Notes: generated by a model from the letters alone, not told the origin. A stretch of DNA of 32,699 nucleotides from Bacillota bacterium (GCA_003501335.1 DNPQ01000211.1:1-32699), one strand, 5' to 3'; numbered from the stretch's first letter, positions 23,527 to 32,024 are shown. Translations and numbers: made by a program.

Positions 23527-24681
23527 TTAAACCGCCTGCAAAGCATGGTCCAAATCCTGAATCAGATCTTCAACATCCTCGATCCCCACCGATAAACGGA
23601 CCAGATTATCATCAATACCGTTTCGTTCCCGGATTTCCTTAGGGATCGACGCATGAGTCATCAGTGCCGGAACCTCAAGGAGGCTTTCTACTCCACCCAA
23701 ACTTTCGGCCAGGGAAAACAAGTGAGTATTTTCAAGAAACTTAAGAGTCTCGGCTGCACCGCCTTTAACAAAAAAGGTGATCATCCCGCCAAAAGCAGCC
23801 ATTTGTGCCTTGGCAATCAAATGATCCGGATTACCGGGCAAGCCTGGATAAAGCACTTTTTCGACCTTAGGATGCTGCGCCAAAAATTCAGCGATCATTT
23901 GGGCATTTTGGCAATGAGCCCGCATTCTTAAAGCTAAGGTTTTTAAGCCCCGCAACAGCAAAAACGAATCAAAGGGCGACAGGATAGCGCCCTCGGAATT
24001 TTGCAAGAATTTCACCTTGGCAGCGAGCTCCTCCTGTTTGGCAATGACCAGACCGGCAATGATATCCGAGTGCCCATTCAAATATTTGGTAGCCGAATGT
24101 ACCACAAGATCGAACCCCAATAATAACGGTTTTTGCAGGTATGGGGTAGCAAAAGTATTGTCGCAAACGCTGATTAACTTATATTTTGCTGCCAAAGCGG
24201 CGATTTTTTGTAAATCAATGATTTTCAATAAAGGATTGGTTGGGCTTTCTACCCAGATCATTTTAGTATTGGGCTTTATATTGCGCTCAATCACACCGGG
24301 GTCCGTTAGATCCACGTAGGATACCTCCAGCTGATTCCCGCTCTTTTTAACCTGCTCAAACAGACGGAAAGTTCCACCATAAAGATCATTGGTGGCAATG
24401 ATATGTGAGCCGGAAGGCAACAGATCTACCACCACGGACTCGGCGGCGAGTCCGGAGGAGAATGCGAATCCGGCTACCCCTTCTTCCAGCGCGGCGATAC
24501 ATTTTTCTAAAGCGGCCCGGGTAGGATTGCCACTGCGGGAATATTCATAGCCCTTATGCTTACCCGGGCTTTCCTGGACAAAAGTTGAAGTGGCAAAGAT
24601 CGGAGTGATGATAGCGCCCGTAGTGCTATCCGGCTCTTGCCCTACATGAATAGACTTGGTAGAAAATCCATATGATTTCAT
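23527..24681 (-). CDS. mccB: Cystathionine gamma-lyase (gamma-family PLP enzyme)
   Basis: A 384-residue Cys/Met-metabolism PLP enzyme. The Schiff-base lysine is K199 in VVHSATKYLNGHSD, with YEYSRSGNPTRAALE, SSGLAAESVV, NDLYGGTFRLFEQ and the C-terminal SLGGVESLLEVPALMTHASIP. The family covers gamma-synthases and beta/gamma-lyases. Location 13 bases after a cystathionine beta-synthase gene marks it as the lyase of reverse transsulfuration, yielding cysteine from cystathionine. It closes the operon that begins with the cystine-type importer. Related but distinct paralogues are encoded at 28605-29729 and 29726-30880. Confidence 0.9.
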   Translation of the reverse strand: MKSYGFSTKSIHVGQEPDSTTGAIITPIFATSTFVQESPGKHKGYEYSRSGNPTRAALEKCIAALEEGVAGFAFSSGLAAESVVVDLLPSGSHIIATNDLYGGTFRLFEQVKKSGNQLEVSYVDLTDPGVIERNIKPNTKMIWVESPTNPLLKIIDLQKIAALAAKYKLISVCDNTFATPYLQKPLLLGFDLVVHSATKYLNGHSDIIAGLVIAKQEELAAKVKFLQNSEGAILSPFDSFLLLRGLKTLALRMRAHCQNAQMIAEFLAQHPKVEKVLYPGLPGNPDHLIAKAQMAAFGGMITFFVKGGAAETLKFLENTHLFSLAESLGGVESLLEVPALMTHASIPKEIRERNGIDDNLVRLSVGIEDVEDLIQDLDHALQAV

Positions 24682-24694
24682 AGTAAGTACTCCT

Positions 24695-26065
24695 CTATTT
24701 CAGTTTACGCCGCAAATAATTGAGGTAATCCATTTTGGTTATCAAACCGTAAAAGTGGCCTTCCCTTTTGACGATAACTACATAACCTTGTTTGAGGATA
24801 GCGATCACTTTGGTTAACTCGTCATCGCTCGTTACGAAGATGAGGTTTTGCGACATATAATCTTTCACCGGTTGCTTCAAAACGGTTTCATCGCCGTTTT
24901 CCACCGCCGTCAATAGATCCAACTCATCAATGATACCAGCAATCTCATCCGCTACGATCACCGGAATTTGTGATATATCATAAAGCCGCATTTTAGAATG
25001 GGCACTTAACAAGGTATCTTCCGGCTTTACGGTAATAACATCCCGTTCAGAATACTTGCGGGTAATCAAGTCCTCCAGATTTCCATGACGCTCTTTCAGA
25101 ATAAAACCTTGATCGACCATCCAGAAATCATTAAACATTTTGGTAAGATATTTATTGCCGCTATCGCAAACAAAAGTGACAATGTTCTTGGGTTGGTGTT
25201 GCTCCCGGGCATATTGGACCGCCGCGCTGATGAGCGTCCCGCTGGAAGACCCGGCGAGAATCCCTTCTTTACGCAATAAGGTTCTAGCAGCCTCAAAACT
25301 TTCCCGATCACTGACGGAATAGGCTTTTTTGACCAGCGTCGTATCAAACTGCACCGGCACAAAATCTTCACCGATTCCCTCTACCAGCCAACTGCCGGCC
25401 GGCGATAGATCTTTTTTATTGATATAATCGGCCAAGACTGAACCCTCGGGATCAGCCAGGACGATTTCCAAATCCGGCTTCACTTTTTTAAAATAGTTGG
25501 TGAGGCCTTTCAAAGTTCCGGCCGACCCGACTCCCACCACAATAGTATCCACGCTATGCTCGGTTTGTTTCCAGATCTCCGGCCCGGTGGTTAATTCATG
25601 AGCCAATGGATTGGCCGAATTATTGAATTGATTGACAAAGAAAGAGTTGGGGATCTCCTGGGCCAATCTTTGGGCATAATCCTGATAGTATTCGGGATGA
25701 CCCTTCGCCACATCGGAACGGGTAATCCGGATCTCCACTCCCATGGCCTTCAAATGATTGATCTTTTCAAGACTCATTTTGTCAGGGATCACCAAAATCA
25801 GATGGTAACCTTTGGTGATGGCGGCCAAAGCCAAACCCAGGCCGGTATTCCCTGCGGTTGCCTCGATGAGTGTATCACCCGGTTTAATCCGCCCTTTTTT
25901 TTCGGCCTGTTCCACCATTGACAGGCCGATCCGGTCCTTAATCGAACCGCCCGGATTTTGCGATTCCAGTTTTAAAAATAAACGGCAAACGCCGGTATCA
26001 AAGCAGTTTACCTCAATAAGCGGAGTATTTCCGATGAGGTCAATCGTTTTTAAGGCTGAAACCAT
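24695..26065 (-). CDS. Cystathionine beta-synthase with C-terminal CBS pair
   Basis: A 456-residue PLP fold-type II enzyme. The Schiff-base lysine is K43 in NPGGSIKDRIG, with ATAGNTGLGLA, NQFNNSANPLAH and GVGSAGTLKGL. A CBS-domain pair occupies about residues 335-456 (YSERDVITVKPEDTLLSAHS; MRLYDISQIPVI; VKDYMSQNLIFVTSDDEL) and is the likely site of nucleotide or SAM control. It joins homocysteine with serine, or an activated serine, to give cystathionine. It lies 25 bases after the importer ATPase gene and 13 bases before the gamma-lyase, so import and reverse transsulfuration are co-expressed. O-acetylserine-dependent activity as in MccA is also possible. Confidence 0.92.
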   Translation of the reverse strand: MVSALKTIDLIGNTPLIEVNCFDTGVCRLFLKLESQNPGGSIKDRIGLSMVEQAEKKGRIKPGDTLIEATAGNTGLGLALAAITKGYHLILVIPDKMSLEKINHLKAMGVEIRITRSDVAKGHPEYYQDYAQRLAQEIPNSFFVNQFNNSANPLAHELTTGPEIWKQTEHSVDTIVVGVGSAGTLKGLTNYFKKVKPDLEIVLADPEGSVLADYINKKDLSPAGSWLVEGIGEDFVPVQFDTTLVKKAYSVSDRESFEAARTLLRKEGILAGSSSGTLISAAVQYAREQHQPKNIVTFVCDSGNKYLTKMFNDFWMVDQGFILKERHGNLEDLITRKYSERDVITVKPEDTLLSAHSKMRLYDISQIPVIVADEIAGIIDELDLLTAVENGDETVLKQPVKDYMSQNLIFVTSDDELTKVIAILKQGYVVIVKREGHFYGLITKMDYLNYLRRKLK

Positions 26066-26090
26066 TGATATCCGTCCTTATTCGTTATTT

Positions 26091-26828
26091 CTAGATCGCT
26101 TGAATCTTTTGCAAAAAATGTTTCGTTCGTTCCTGGCGGGTATGTTCAAAAACTTCACTGGCGTTCCCCTCTTCAACGATCCGCCCTTCATCCATAAAAA
26201 CGACATGACTTGCAACTTCATGGGCAAAATGCATCTCGTGGGTGACCACGATCATGGTCCGGCCTTCCCGGGCCAGGGTTCGGATCACTTCGAGTACTTC
26301 TCCCACAAGTTCCGGATCCAGCGCCGAGGTCGGTTCGTCAAATAAGATCACCTTAGGTTCCAAGGCCAAGGCTCTAGCAATGCCCACCCGCTGCTGTTGC
26401 CCGCCGGATAACTGTGACGGATAATGATTCATCCGTTCGGCTAAACCAACCTTCTCCAAAAGCCGGACGCTTTTTTGCTGCGCCTCGTCCCGGCTCAATT
26501 GCTTTACGATGAGTAACCCTTCCATCACATTTTCCAAGGCGGTTTTGTTCTTAAATAGATGATAATTTTGAAACACCATAGCTGTAATCCGCCGGAGCTG
26601 AAGAATTTCATGATTAGTGGCCTTTTCAGTCTGGACCACCAGGTCCCCAACTTGAATTAGACCATGATTAGGGCGCTCTAAGAAATTGATACAACGTAAC
26701 AAAGTAGATTTACCGGAACCGCTGGGTCCGAGAATGGCGACGACCTCTCCAGGTTTGACCGTCAGGCTGATACCTTTCAAGACTTCCATCCGGTGGAAAG
26801 ATTTACAAATATTTTGTAGCTGGAGCAT
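26091..26828 (-). CDS. Polar amino-acid (cystine-type) ABC transporter ATP-binding protein
   Basis: A 245-residue ATPase of the GlnQ/TcyN/HisP class: Walker A GPSGSGKST, Q-loop AMVFQNYHLF, signature LSGGQQQR, Walker B VILFDEPTSALD and switch VVTHEMHF. There is no regulatory C-terminal domain. Its ATG overlaps the permease stop codon by one base (TAATG), so the two are translationally coupled. Cystine as substrate is inferred from the downstream beta-synthase and gamma-lyase genes. Confidence 0.92.
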   Translation of the reverse strand: MLQLQNICKSFHRMEVLKGISLTVKPGEVVAILGPSGSGKSTLLRCINFLERPNHGLIQVGDLVVQTEKATNHEILQLRRITAMVFQNYHLFKNKTALENVMEGLLIVKQLSRDEAQQKSVRLLEKVGLAERMNHYPSQLSGGQQQRVGIARALALEPKVILFDEPTSALDPELVGEVLEVIRTLAREGRTMIVVTHEMHFAHEVASHVVFMDEGRIVEEGNASEVFEHTRQERTKHFLQKIQAI

Positions 26829-27541
26829 TAAATCTTCCCCCCTTCAAAATGCCTTACTCTTTTTTCGAGGATAGCGACCATTCTTTCAACCACAATGCAA
26901 ATGAGCCAATAAATTAATGCGACCACAATATAAACCTCAAAAAATTCCAAACCCCGGGCGCCTAAAATTTTGGCCTCGCCCATCATCTCTACCACTGAAA
27001 TCATAAAAGCCAGTGAGGTGTCTTTAATTAAACTGATCATCGTATTACCGAAACTCGGCAAAGCCACCGCCAAAGCCTGGGGAAAAATAATGCGGCGTAA
27101 TCCTTGCCAGGTCGTCATGCCAATCGACAATGCCGCTTCCATTTGCCCCCGATCAATTGATTGAATGGCTGCCCGGATAGTTTCCGACAAGTAAGCGCCG
27201 ACATTCAAGGAAAAAGCAAAATAAATAAAGACGATGGCTGGTATTCCGTTTACATCGATATTCCAACCATAACAAGCATGAGCATAATCCAAAAATTTAG
27301 GAATCCCGTAATACGATAAGTAAATTTGGACCAGGAGCGGGGTTCCCCGGGTAAAGGAGAGGTAGAACGCTGCAAGCTGGCGGGCTACCAGAATTTTATA
27401 GATTCGCACCAGTGCGGTAGTGGTACCGACGATCAAGGCAAAAAACATCGCCACCGCCGTAATATTCAAAGTTACCGGGATAACTTTGAATATTTCCGGG
27501 ATAATGGATACCATAAAATGAAAATCCAAAATTGGTTGCAT
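26828..27541 (-). CDS. Polar amino-acid (cystine-type) ABC transporter permease
   Basis: A 237-residue membrane protein of the HisM/GlnP/TcyL class with five or so transmembrane segments: FKVIPVTLNITAVAMFFALIVG, FTRGTPLLVQIYLSYYG, an EAA-type loop AALSIGMTTWQGLRRIIFPQALAVALP and IVVALIYWLICIVV. It is 45 bases after the binding-protein gene and fused by a one-base overlap to the ATPase gene. No clear ribosome site precedes the ATG at 27541. Confidence 0.92.
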   Translation of the reverse strand: MQPILDFHFMVSIIPEIFKVIPVTLNITAVAMFFALIVGTTTALVRIYKILVARQLAAFYLSFTRGTPLLVQIYLSYYGIPKFLDYAHACYGWNIDVNGIPAIVFIYFAFSLNVGAYLSETIRAAIQSIDRGQMEAALSIGMTTWQGLRRIIFPQALAVALPSFGNTMISLIKDTSLAFMISVVEMMGEAKILGARGLEFFEVYIVVALIYWLICIVVERMVAILEKRVRHFEGGKI

Positions 27542-27586
27542 CAGTTTGTGTCCAGTTCATTTTTATTTTATGGGGTTCATTTCGGC

Positions 27587-28366
27587 TTATTGCGTAAAAT
27601 CGGCCCCAAACCACTTTAATGATAAGTCAACCAAGGTGCCATCCTTCTTAAGTTCAACCAAGGCCTTGTTAAATTGTTCCTTTAATGCTCCGCTATCTTT
27701 ATCCTGGCGGAACACAAAAAAACTAGGAACCAATGCAAGGGGTTTCCCTACCAATTTTACCTTTAAACCCAGTTTCTTCACGTTATAACCCACGGTCAGA
27801 CGGTCGTTAACTGTGGCGTCAATCCGGCCGGCTACAATATCCTGTAAAACGGTGGTCATATTTCCATCGTAATACTTGATATCGATTTTCTTATCTTTAT
27901 TGACATCCTCTAAAAGCTGGGCATAATTACTTCCGACCCCGATCCCGACTTTTAACCCTTTTAAATCATCCAAGTTGCTGATACCGTTTTTATCTGCCCT
28001 GACAATAATTTGGGCTCCTGAAATCAAATAACTGTCGGAGAACAGATACTTTTTTTCACGCTCCGGATTCTTGCCGATTTCATTGGCAATCAAATCAAAT
28101 TTCTTCGTCTCTAAGCTGAGAAACATGCTGTCCCATGGGGTTGGCACAAACTTGACTTCGGCATGGAGTTTTTTAGCGATCGCTTTGACAACCTCTACGT
28201 CATAACCCGTTAGATTATTTTTTTCATCCATATATGTAAAAGGCGCATAAACCCCTTCCGTTCCTACCGTGAAAACCTCCTTTGCGCCTGCCGGAATCAA
28301 AAAACTACCAAACAACAATCCTACAACCACCATAAAAACCAATTTTTGATACGTTTTCATTTGCAA
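27587..28366 (-). CDS. Polar amino-acid (cystine-type) substrate-binding protein
   Basis: A 259-residue extracytoplasmic binding protein (SBP family 3). The signal peptide (LVFMVVVGLLFGSFLIPAGAK) has no lipobox cysteine. Mature marks are FTVGTEGVYAPFTYMDEKNNLTGYDVEVVKAI, PWDSMFLSLETKKFDLIANEIGKNPEREKKYLFS and GVGSNYAQLLE, close to the TcyA/FliY/TcyJ cystine-binding group. AAGGAG lies seven bases before the ATG. It is the first gene of the importer/reverse transsulfuration operon, with the promoter at 28471-28499. Cystine is inferred from context; glutamine, arginine or other amino acids are alternatives. Confidence 0.9.
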   Translation of the reverse strand: MQMKTYQKLVFMVVVGLLFGSFLIPAGAKEVFTVGTEGVYAPFTYMDEKNNLTGYDVEVVKAIAKKLHAEVKFVPTPWDSMFLSLETKKFDLIANEIGKNPEREKKYLFSDSYLISGAQIIVRADKNGISNLDDLKGLKVGIGVGSNYAQLLEDVNKDKKIDIKYYDGNMTTVLQDIVAGRIDATVNDRLTVGYNVKKLGLKVKLVGKPLALVPSFFVFRQDKDSGALKEQFNKALVELKKDGTLVDLSLKWFGADFTQ

Positions 28367-28470
28367 TCTCCTTCAATTAATTTTTCAGATTAAATTCTTA
28401 CTGCCATCGTAAAATTTCTTACTCCAAAAATTAATAAAACAATACCTATTTGTTTACTAATATATTAAAT

Positions 28471-28499
28471 ATCCTACCGCCTTTTTTCTTTTTTGTCAA
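28471..28499 (-). promoter_or_regulatory. Promoter of the cystine-type importer / reverse transsulfuration operon
   Basis: On the minus strand a consensus TTGACA (28494-28499), a 17-base spacer and TAGGAT (28471-28476), about 105 bases before the first ATG. The 16-base motif of the cysK promoter is not present here, so control may differ. Confidence 0.65.
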
Positions 28500-28604
28500 C
28501 CAAATCCTTTTGATTAACATACCTTGATGAATTATATTATTAAAATCTCCCCCAAGTTGAACTATCCATTTCAATTTTTTCTAAAGAGAGAATCTTTAGG
28601 ATCA

Positions 28605-29729
28605 TCAGACTTCCAAATCAGCCATTAAATCTTCCGGTTCTTCCAGTCCTACCGACAAACGGATCAGATTTTCGGTTATTCCCAATTGGTCCCGTTCGGG
28701 TTTAGGAATCGAAGCGTGGGACATTTTCACGGGATAGGAAAGGATCGACTCCACCCCACCCAAGCTGACTGCCACCGACCAAATTTGAGCCTTTTTCATA
28801 ATAGTCCTGGCCCGCTCGACGCTATCCGTTTTAAACGAAAGGACCGCCCCAAAACCGGAGGCTTGCGATTTGATGATTTCATGCCCCGGATGGTCTGCCA
28901 AACCCGGATAATAAACATCGCTGACCCAAGACTGTTCTTTCAACCAACCGGCTATCTTTAAAGCTGATTGCTGTTGAATCTCCATCCGTGCCCGTAAAGT
29001 TTTAATTCCCCGCATTAACAACCAGCAATCCTGAGGTCCCAAAACTGCCCCAAAACCATTTTGGACAAAATAAATCTTGGCAGCCAGCTCAGGAGACTTG
29101 GTAATCACCGCTCCACCGATTACATCGCTGTGACCGCCAAGAAATTTGGTAGCGCTATGAATTACAACATCAACCCCCAAGTCCAACGGCCTTTGAAAAT
29201 AAGGCGACAAAAAAGTATTGTCAATCATGGTAATCAATCCACGTCTTTTGGCGATCGCGACTGCTCCAACGATGTTAGTAATTTTTAATAAGGGATTGGA
29301 TGGGCTTTCTAAAAAAAGCGCTTTGGTATTGGGTTGGATTGCAGCCTCAATATTTTCCAGCTGGGTCATATCCACAAAGGTATGAGTAATGCCGAATTTA
29401 GTGAAAAAGCGGCTTAAAATCCGAAAAGTCCCCCCATAGATGTCGGCCGATACCACCAGATGATCCCCCTGTTCCAAAATAGCCAGTGAAGAAGATACCG
29501 CGGCCATTCCGGAAGCAAAGGCATAGGCATGCGTTCCGTGTTCGATCGCCGCCAGGGTTTTTTCCAAAGCTTCCCGGGTTGGATTGCCGGATCGGGAATA
29601 ATCATAGGGACCCGGCTTATCGATATCTCCCTGATGGTAGGTGGATGCCTGGTAAATCGGTATGCTTAAGGCTCCGGTATGAGGATCGATTTCGTGACCA
29701 TTATGTAATAGCAAAGTTCCATATTTCAT
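28605..29729 (-). CDS. metC: Cystathionine beta-lyase (MetC type)
   Basis: A 374-residue gamma-family PLP enzyme with PYDYSRSGNPTREALE, FASGMAAVSS, SADIYGGTFRI, Schiff-base K195 in VIHSATKFLGGHSD and SLGGVESILSYPVKMSHASIP. It is the second gene of a SAM-riboswitch-controlled pair arranged like metI-metC of Bacillus, overlapping the first by 4 bases. So it is assigned the cystathionine-to-homocysteine step of forward transsulfuration. Sequence alone cannot separate beta-lyase from gamma-lyase activity; the genetic context drives the call. Confidence 0.82.
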   Translation of the reverse strand: MKYGTLLLHNGHEIDPHTGALSIPIYQASTYHQGDIDKPGPYDYSRSGNPTREALEKTLAAIEHGTHAYAFASGMAAVSSSLAILEQGDHLVVSADIYGGTFRILSRFFTKFGITHTFVDMTQLENIEAAIQPNTKALFLESPSNPLLKITNIVGAVAIAKRRGLITMIDNTFLSPYFQRPLDLGVDVVIHSATKFLGGHSDVIGGAVITKSPELAAKIYFVQNGFGAVLGPQDCWLLMRGIKTLRARMEIQQQSALKIAGWLKEQSWVSDVYYPGLADHPGHEIIKSQASGFGAVLSFKTDSVERARTIMKKAQIWSVAVSLGGVESILSYPVKMSHASIPKPERDQLGITENLIRLSVGLEEPEDLMADLEV

Positions 29730-30880
29730 AGGCTTTTTTCTCCTTCTGCCATGGCTTGGTCCAAATCAGCGATTAAATCATCCACGTTTTCGATTCCCAC
29801 CGAGAGGCGAACCAAGTCGTCCGTAACCCCGATAGCCTCCCGGATTTCTGGTGGAATATCCCCGTGGGTCTGTTTAACCGGATAGGTAATTAATGTTTCA
29901 ACTCCCCCTAAACTTTCAGCATACGTGATCAGCTTAACGTGATTAATCATTTGGGTGACAAAGTCGGCATTTTGCACCCTAAATGACAACATGGCTCCGA
30001 AACCACCGCTTTGCCCTTGGTGAATTTCAAATCCTGGATGGTCGGGCAGTCCCGGGTAATAAACCTTTTTTACTTTGGGATTTTTCGCCAGCCAAAAAGC
30101 AATCTTTCCGGCGTTTTCCTGCTGCCTTTCCATCCTGAGCCCCAGTGTCTTCATTCCCCTAAGCATCAACCAGCTATCCTGAGGCCCTAAAACCGCTCCT
30201 GTCGAATTCTGAACAAAGCCGATTTTTTCACTGAGTTCAGGCTCACGGGTAACCACCATTCCGGAGAGCACATCATTGTGTCCCCCTAAGTACTTCGTCC
30301 CGCTGTGAATCACAATATCAGCCCCATATTCCAGGGGACATTGGAGATAAGGCGTCATAAACGTATTGTCAACCACTGTCAACAGATAATTTTCCCCAGC
30401 CAAGGATGCGATTTTCCGCAAATCAGTGATTTGCATCAGTGGGTTGGTCGGGGTTTCGATGAACAGTGCTTTGGTTTTCCCCGGAATAATGGCCTGCTTC
30501 ACCGCTTCGGGATCAGAAGTATTTATGAAAGTCGTTGTAAGTCCAAACTGTTTAAAGTTTTTTTCCAATACCCGGTAGGTACCGCCATATAAATCATTGG
30601 AGACAATTAAATGATCTCCGGAAGCGAACATCATAAGCACTGCAGTAATCGCCGCCATACCCGAAGAAAACGCAAAACCCCGATCCCCCCTCTCCAATTC
30701 GGCAATTAGCGTTTCCAGCACTTGACGGGTGGGATTCACCGTCCGGGAATAATCATACCCGGTAGATACGCCTACTGCCTGATGACGAAACGTAGCGGTT
30801 TGGTAAATGGGTGTGCTAATAGCGCCTGTTACCAAATCGGTACAGAACCCGGCATGAGCCAGCTGAGTCTCAATCTTCAT
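29726..30880 (-). CDS. metI: Cystathionine gamma-synthase / O-acyl-homoserine thiol-lyase (MetI type)
   Basis: A 384-residue gamma-family PLP enzyme with STGYDYSRTVNPTRQ, FSSGMAAITAV, SNDLYGGTYRVLEK, Schiff-base K196 in VIHSGTKYLGGHND, and SLGGVETLITYPVKQTHGDIP. The RTVNPTRQ stretch and operon position directly behind an S-box match MetI of Bacillus (bifunctional cystathionine gamma-synthase/O-acetylhomoserine sulfhydrylase). This metI is unrelated to the permease gene of the same name at 21546. The ribosome site GGGAGG precedes the ATG. Expression should fall when SAM is abundant. Confidence 0.87.
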   Translation of the reverse strand: MKIETQLAHAGFCTDLVTGAISTPIYQTATFRHQAVGVSTGYDYSRTVNPTRQVLETLIAELERGDRGFAFSSGMAAITAVLMMFASGDHLIVSNDLYGGTYRVLEKNFKQFGLTTTFINTSDPEAVKQAIIPGKTKALFIETPTNPLMQITDLRKIASLAGENYLLTVVDNTFMTPYLQCPLEYGADIVIHSGTKYLGGHNDVLSGMVVTREPELSEKIGFVQNSTGAVLGPQDSWLMLRGMKTLGLRMERQQENAGKIAFWLAKNPKVKKVYYPGLPDHPGFEIHQGQSGGFGAMLSFRVQNADFVTQMINHVKLITYAESLGGVETLITYPVKQTHGDIPPEIREAIGVTDDLVRLSVGIENVDDLIADLDQAMAEGEKSL

Positions 30881-30900
30881 GAAAATTATCCTCCCTTGCT

Positions 30901-30934
30901 ATAAAAAAAACCTCTTCCAAAAATGAAAGAGGTT
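30901..30934 (-). terminator. Rho-independent terminator of the SAM riboswitch
   Basis: On the minus strand AACCTCTTTC pairs with GGAAGAGGTT (10 bp including one G-U, 7-base loop), followed by eight T. It lies between the SAM aptamer and the ribosome site of the MetI-type gene, as expected for the OFF state. Confidence 0.9.
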
Positions 30935-30951
30935 TTACTTCGCATTGACCC

Positions 30952-31099
30952 CTCTCATCTCCCGGGTTTCCCCGTCGGAATTGGCACCGCATCCGTTTCT
31001 CCGAAAATGGAGTTTCATGAATGAAACTCCAAAATTCGGCATAGCCGAATAGTTGCCGAAGGATCATCGGGCCGTTCCCTCACCTTCTCTGGATAAGAG
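30952..31099 (-). ncRNA. SAM-I (S-box) riboswitch aptamer
   Basis: On the minus strand the P1 helix pairs CTCTTATC (31092-31099) with GATGAGAG (30952-30959). Between them are the conserved S-box blocks GAGAAGGTGAGGGA, CGGCCCGATGA, CGGCAAC, GGTGCCAATTCC and the P4 hairpin GACGGGGAAACCCGG. SAM binding stabilises P1 and lets the terminator (30901-30934) form. The P3 region is unusually long, holding two extra hairpins (ATTCGGC/GCCGAAT, and a 22-base palindrome starting GGAGTTTCAT). Both genes downstream make methionine precursors, consistent with SAM feedback. Confidence 0.95.
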
Positions 31100-31112
31100 T
31101 TATAATATTTTT

Positions 31113-31141
31113 ATTATAACTATTCCTATTAAGATAGTCAA
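31113..31141 (-). promoter_or_regulatory. Promoter of the riboswitch-metI-metC unit
   Basis: On the minus strand TTGACT (31136-31141), a 17-base spacer and a perfect TATAAT (31113-31118). Transcription should begin near 31106, just before the S-box P1 helix. Confidence 0.85.
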
Positions 31142-31345
31142 TATTAACTTTGGAAACTATCCCCAATCCATCTTGGGTTCACCTTATCAATGATTATTTT
31201 TCCTTCTTCATTAAAAACTCTTTATTAATCTTCAATTCCTATAGTTATAAAGCGGGTAATACCAGCGTAGCTGTCACCACCCGAAAAGTATAAAATCATG
31301 TTAAGCTGGATTCTATCGTATCTTATAAATTCATTCCATAAAAAT
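31142..31345. other. Intergenic stretch, nothing recognised
   Basis: AT-rich DNA between the metI-metC promoter and the hairpin at 31346. Short minus-strand frames with coding-like wording (a 24-codon frame starting at 31299, then FNEEGKIIIDK beyond two stops) hint at a decayed gene. No family, ribosome site or intact frame supports a call. Confidence 0.3.
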
Positions 31346-31374
31346 ACGGCATTATGCAGATTCATTAATGCCGT
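31346..31374 (-). terminator. Intrinsic terminator downstream of the small ORF
   Basis: A perfect 9-bp stem, ACGGCATTA/TAATGCCGT, with an 11-base loop. On the minus strand it is followed by TTTTTA, about 60-85 bases after the small ORF at 31457-31594. It also has a T-rich flank on the other side of the stem. Confidence 0.6.
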
Positions 31375-31456
31375 TAAAAAATAAAGTTATATACTGAAAA
31401 TTATGCCGCCTAAATTTTATATTTAGTAGACAATATGATCGTAACGGTAAGTGGGG

Positions 31457-31594
31457 TTAGGCCGTCCCGGTTTTAAGCATTTTAAAGCTATGAAATCCGA
31501 AGTTATATTGCTTCCCGCAGACTCTAGAAATTTCCTCTAAAACAATGGCTTTAAGCGTTTCCGGCTCCATTTGGACGCGAGCGTTCAGCGTCAT
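31457..31594 (-). CDS. Small ORF of unknown function with strong ribosome site, possibly frameshifted
   Basis: 45 codons starting ATG at 31594, with a near-perfect AGGAGG five bases upstream. The product begins MTLNARVQMEPETLKAIVLE, contains an amphipathic helix, and ends after FHSFKMLKTGTA at a TAA. In the +1 frame the sequence stays open to a TAA at 31433-31435 and reads KPGRPNPTYRYDHIVY, which looks more like a natural C-terminus. This suggests a frameshift near an AAAA run (about 31470) in a gene of about 53 codons. A terminator lies just beyond. I do not recognise the family. It is in a degraded zone beside SHOCT and IS200 remnants. Confidence 0.4.
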   Translation of the reverse strand: MTLNARVQMEPETLKAIVLEEISRVCGKQYNFGFHSFKMLKTGTA

Positions 31595-31865
31595 CTTCGC
31601 CTCCTGACCCTCCCCCGGCGAATCTATTTAGGGATTTTTTGAGACCTGAAATATTACCGGGGATTTTCCCAAATCGTTGGAAAGTAAAATGTAATAAAAT
31701 CATAGTTTCGTAACTTATTAATGAAAATAATACCTTTAACGTCATAAGAATTGATTACAGTAAAATTACATTTGGCTAAAGCCAGTTTAAGGCATATATC
31801 TTGACTGTAGATATTGATAACTAGCACCATAGGAACTAACGTCCTGTAAACTGAAAAAGGCATCT
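31595..31865. other. Non-coding or decayed stretch
   Basis: No recognised gene. A minus-strand 71-codon frame (31654-31869) starts at an ATGA overlap with the SHOCT fragment's stop. It has no ribosome site or recognisable motif, so it is not called. Confidence 0.3.
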
Positions 31866-32024
31866 TCATAGGTAAATTATTAATTGTAATCTTGATTCCA
31901 TTTGTTGGTATTCGGATTCACTGATTTCTCCCCGGGCGAAACGTTCCTGTAAAATCCATAAGACAGCGGGCTGATTTCCAGTGCCGTGAATCGGGGATTT
32001 TACTGGATAATTATAAAATTTAAA
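31866..32024 (-). pseudogene. SHOCT-domain protein remnant
   Basis: A 53-codon open frame without a start codon, bounded upstream by TAG (32025-32027) and ended by TGA at 31866-31868. The C-terminal 30 residues (AVLWILQERFARGEISESEY) are a clear SHOCT domain, the short helical C-terminal oligomerisation module that follows many different proteins. The partner N-terminal domain is missing, so this is the 3' stub of a broken gene. The transposase gene begins 34 bases away, and insertion of that element is a plausible cause of the break. Confidence 0.7.

Noticed and set aside
31225..31299. 24-codon minus-strand frame with coding-like wording, continuing past two stops
   Set aside because: Too short, no ribosome site and no family match; at most a decayed remnant.
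31654..31869. 71-codon minus-strand frame overlapping the SHOCT stub by ATGA
   Set aside because: No ribosome site, no recognisable domain, and AT-rich composition that yields such frames by chance.
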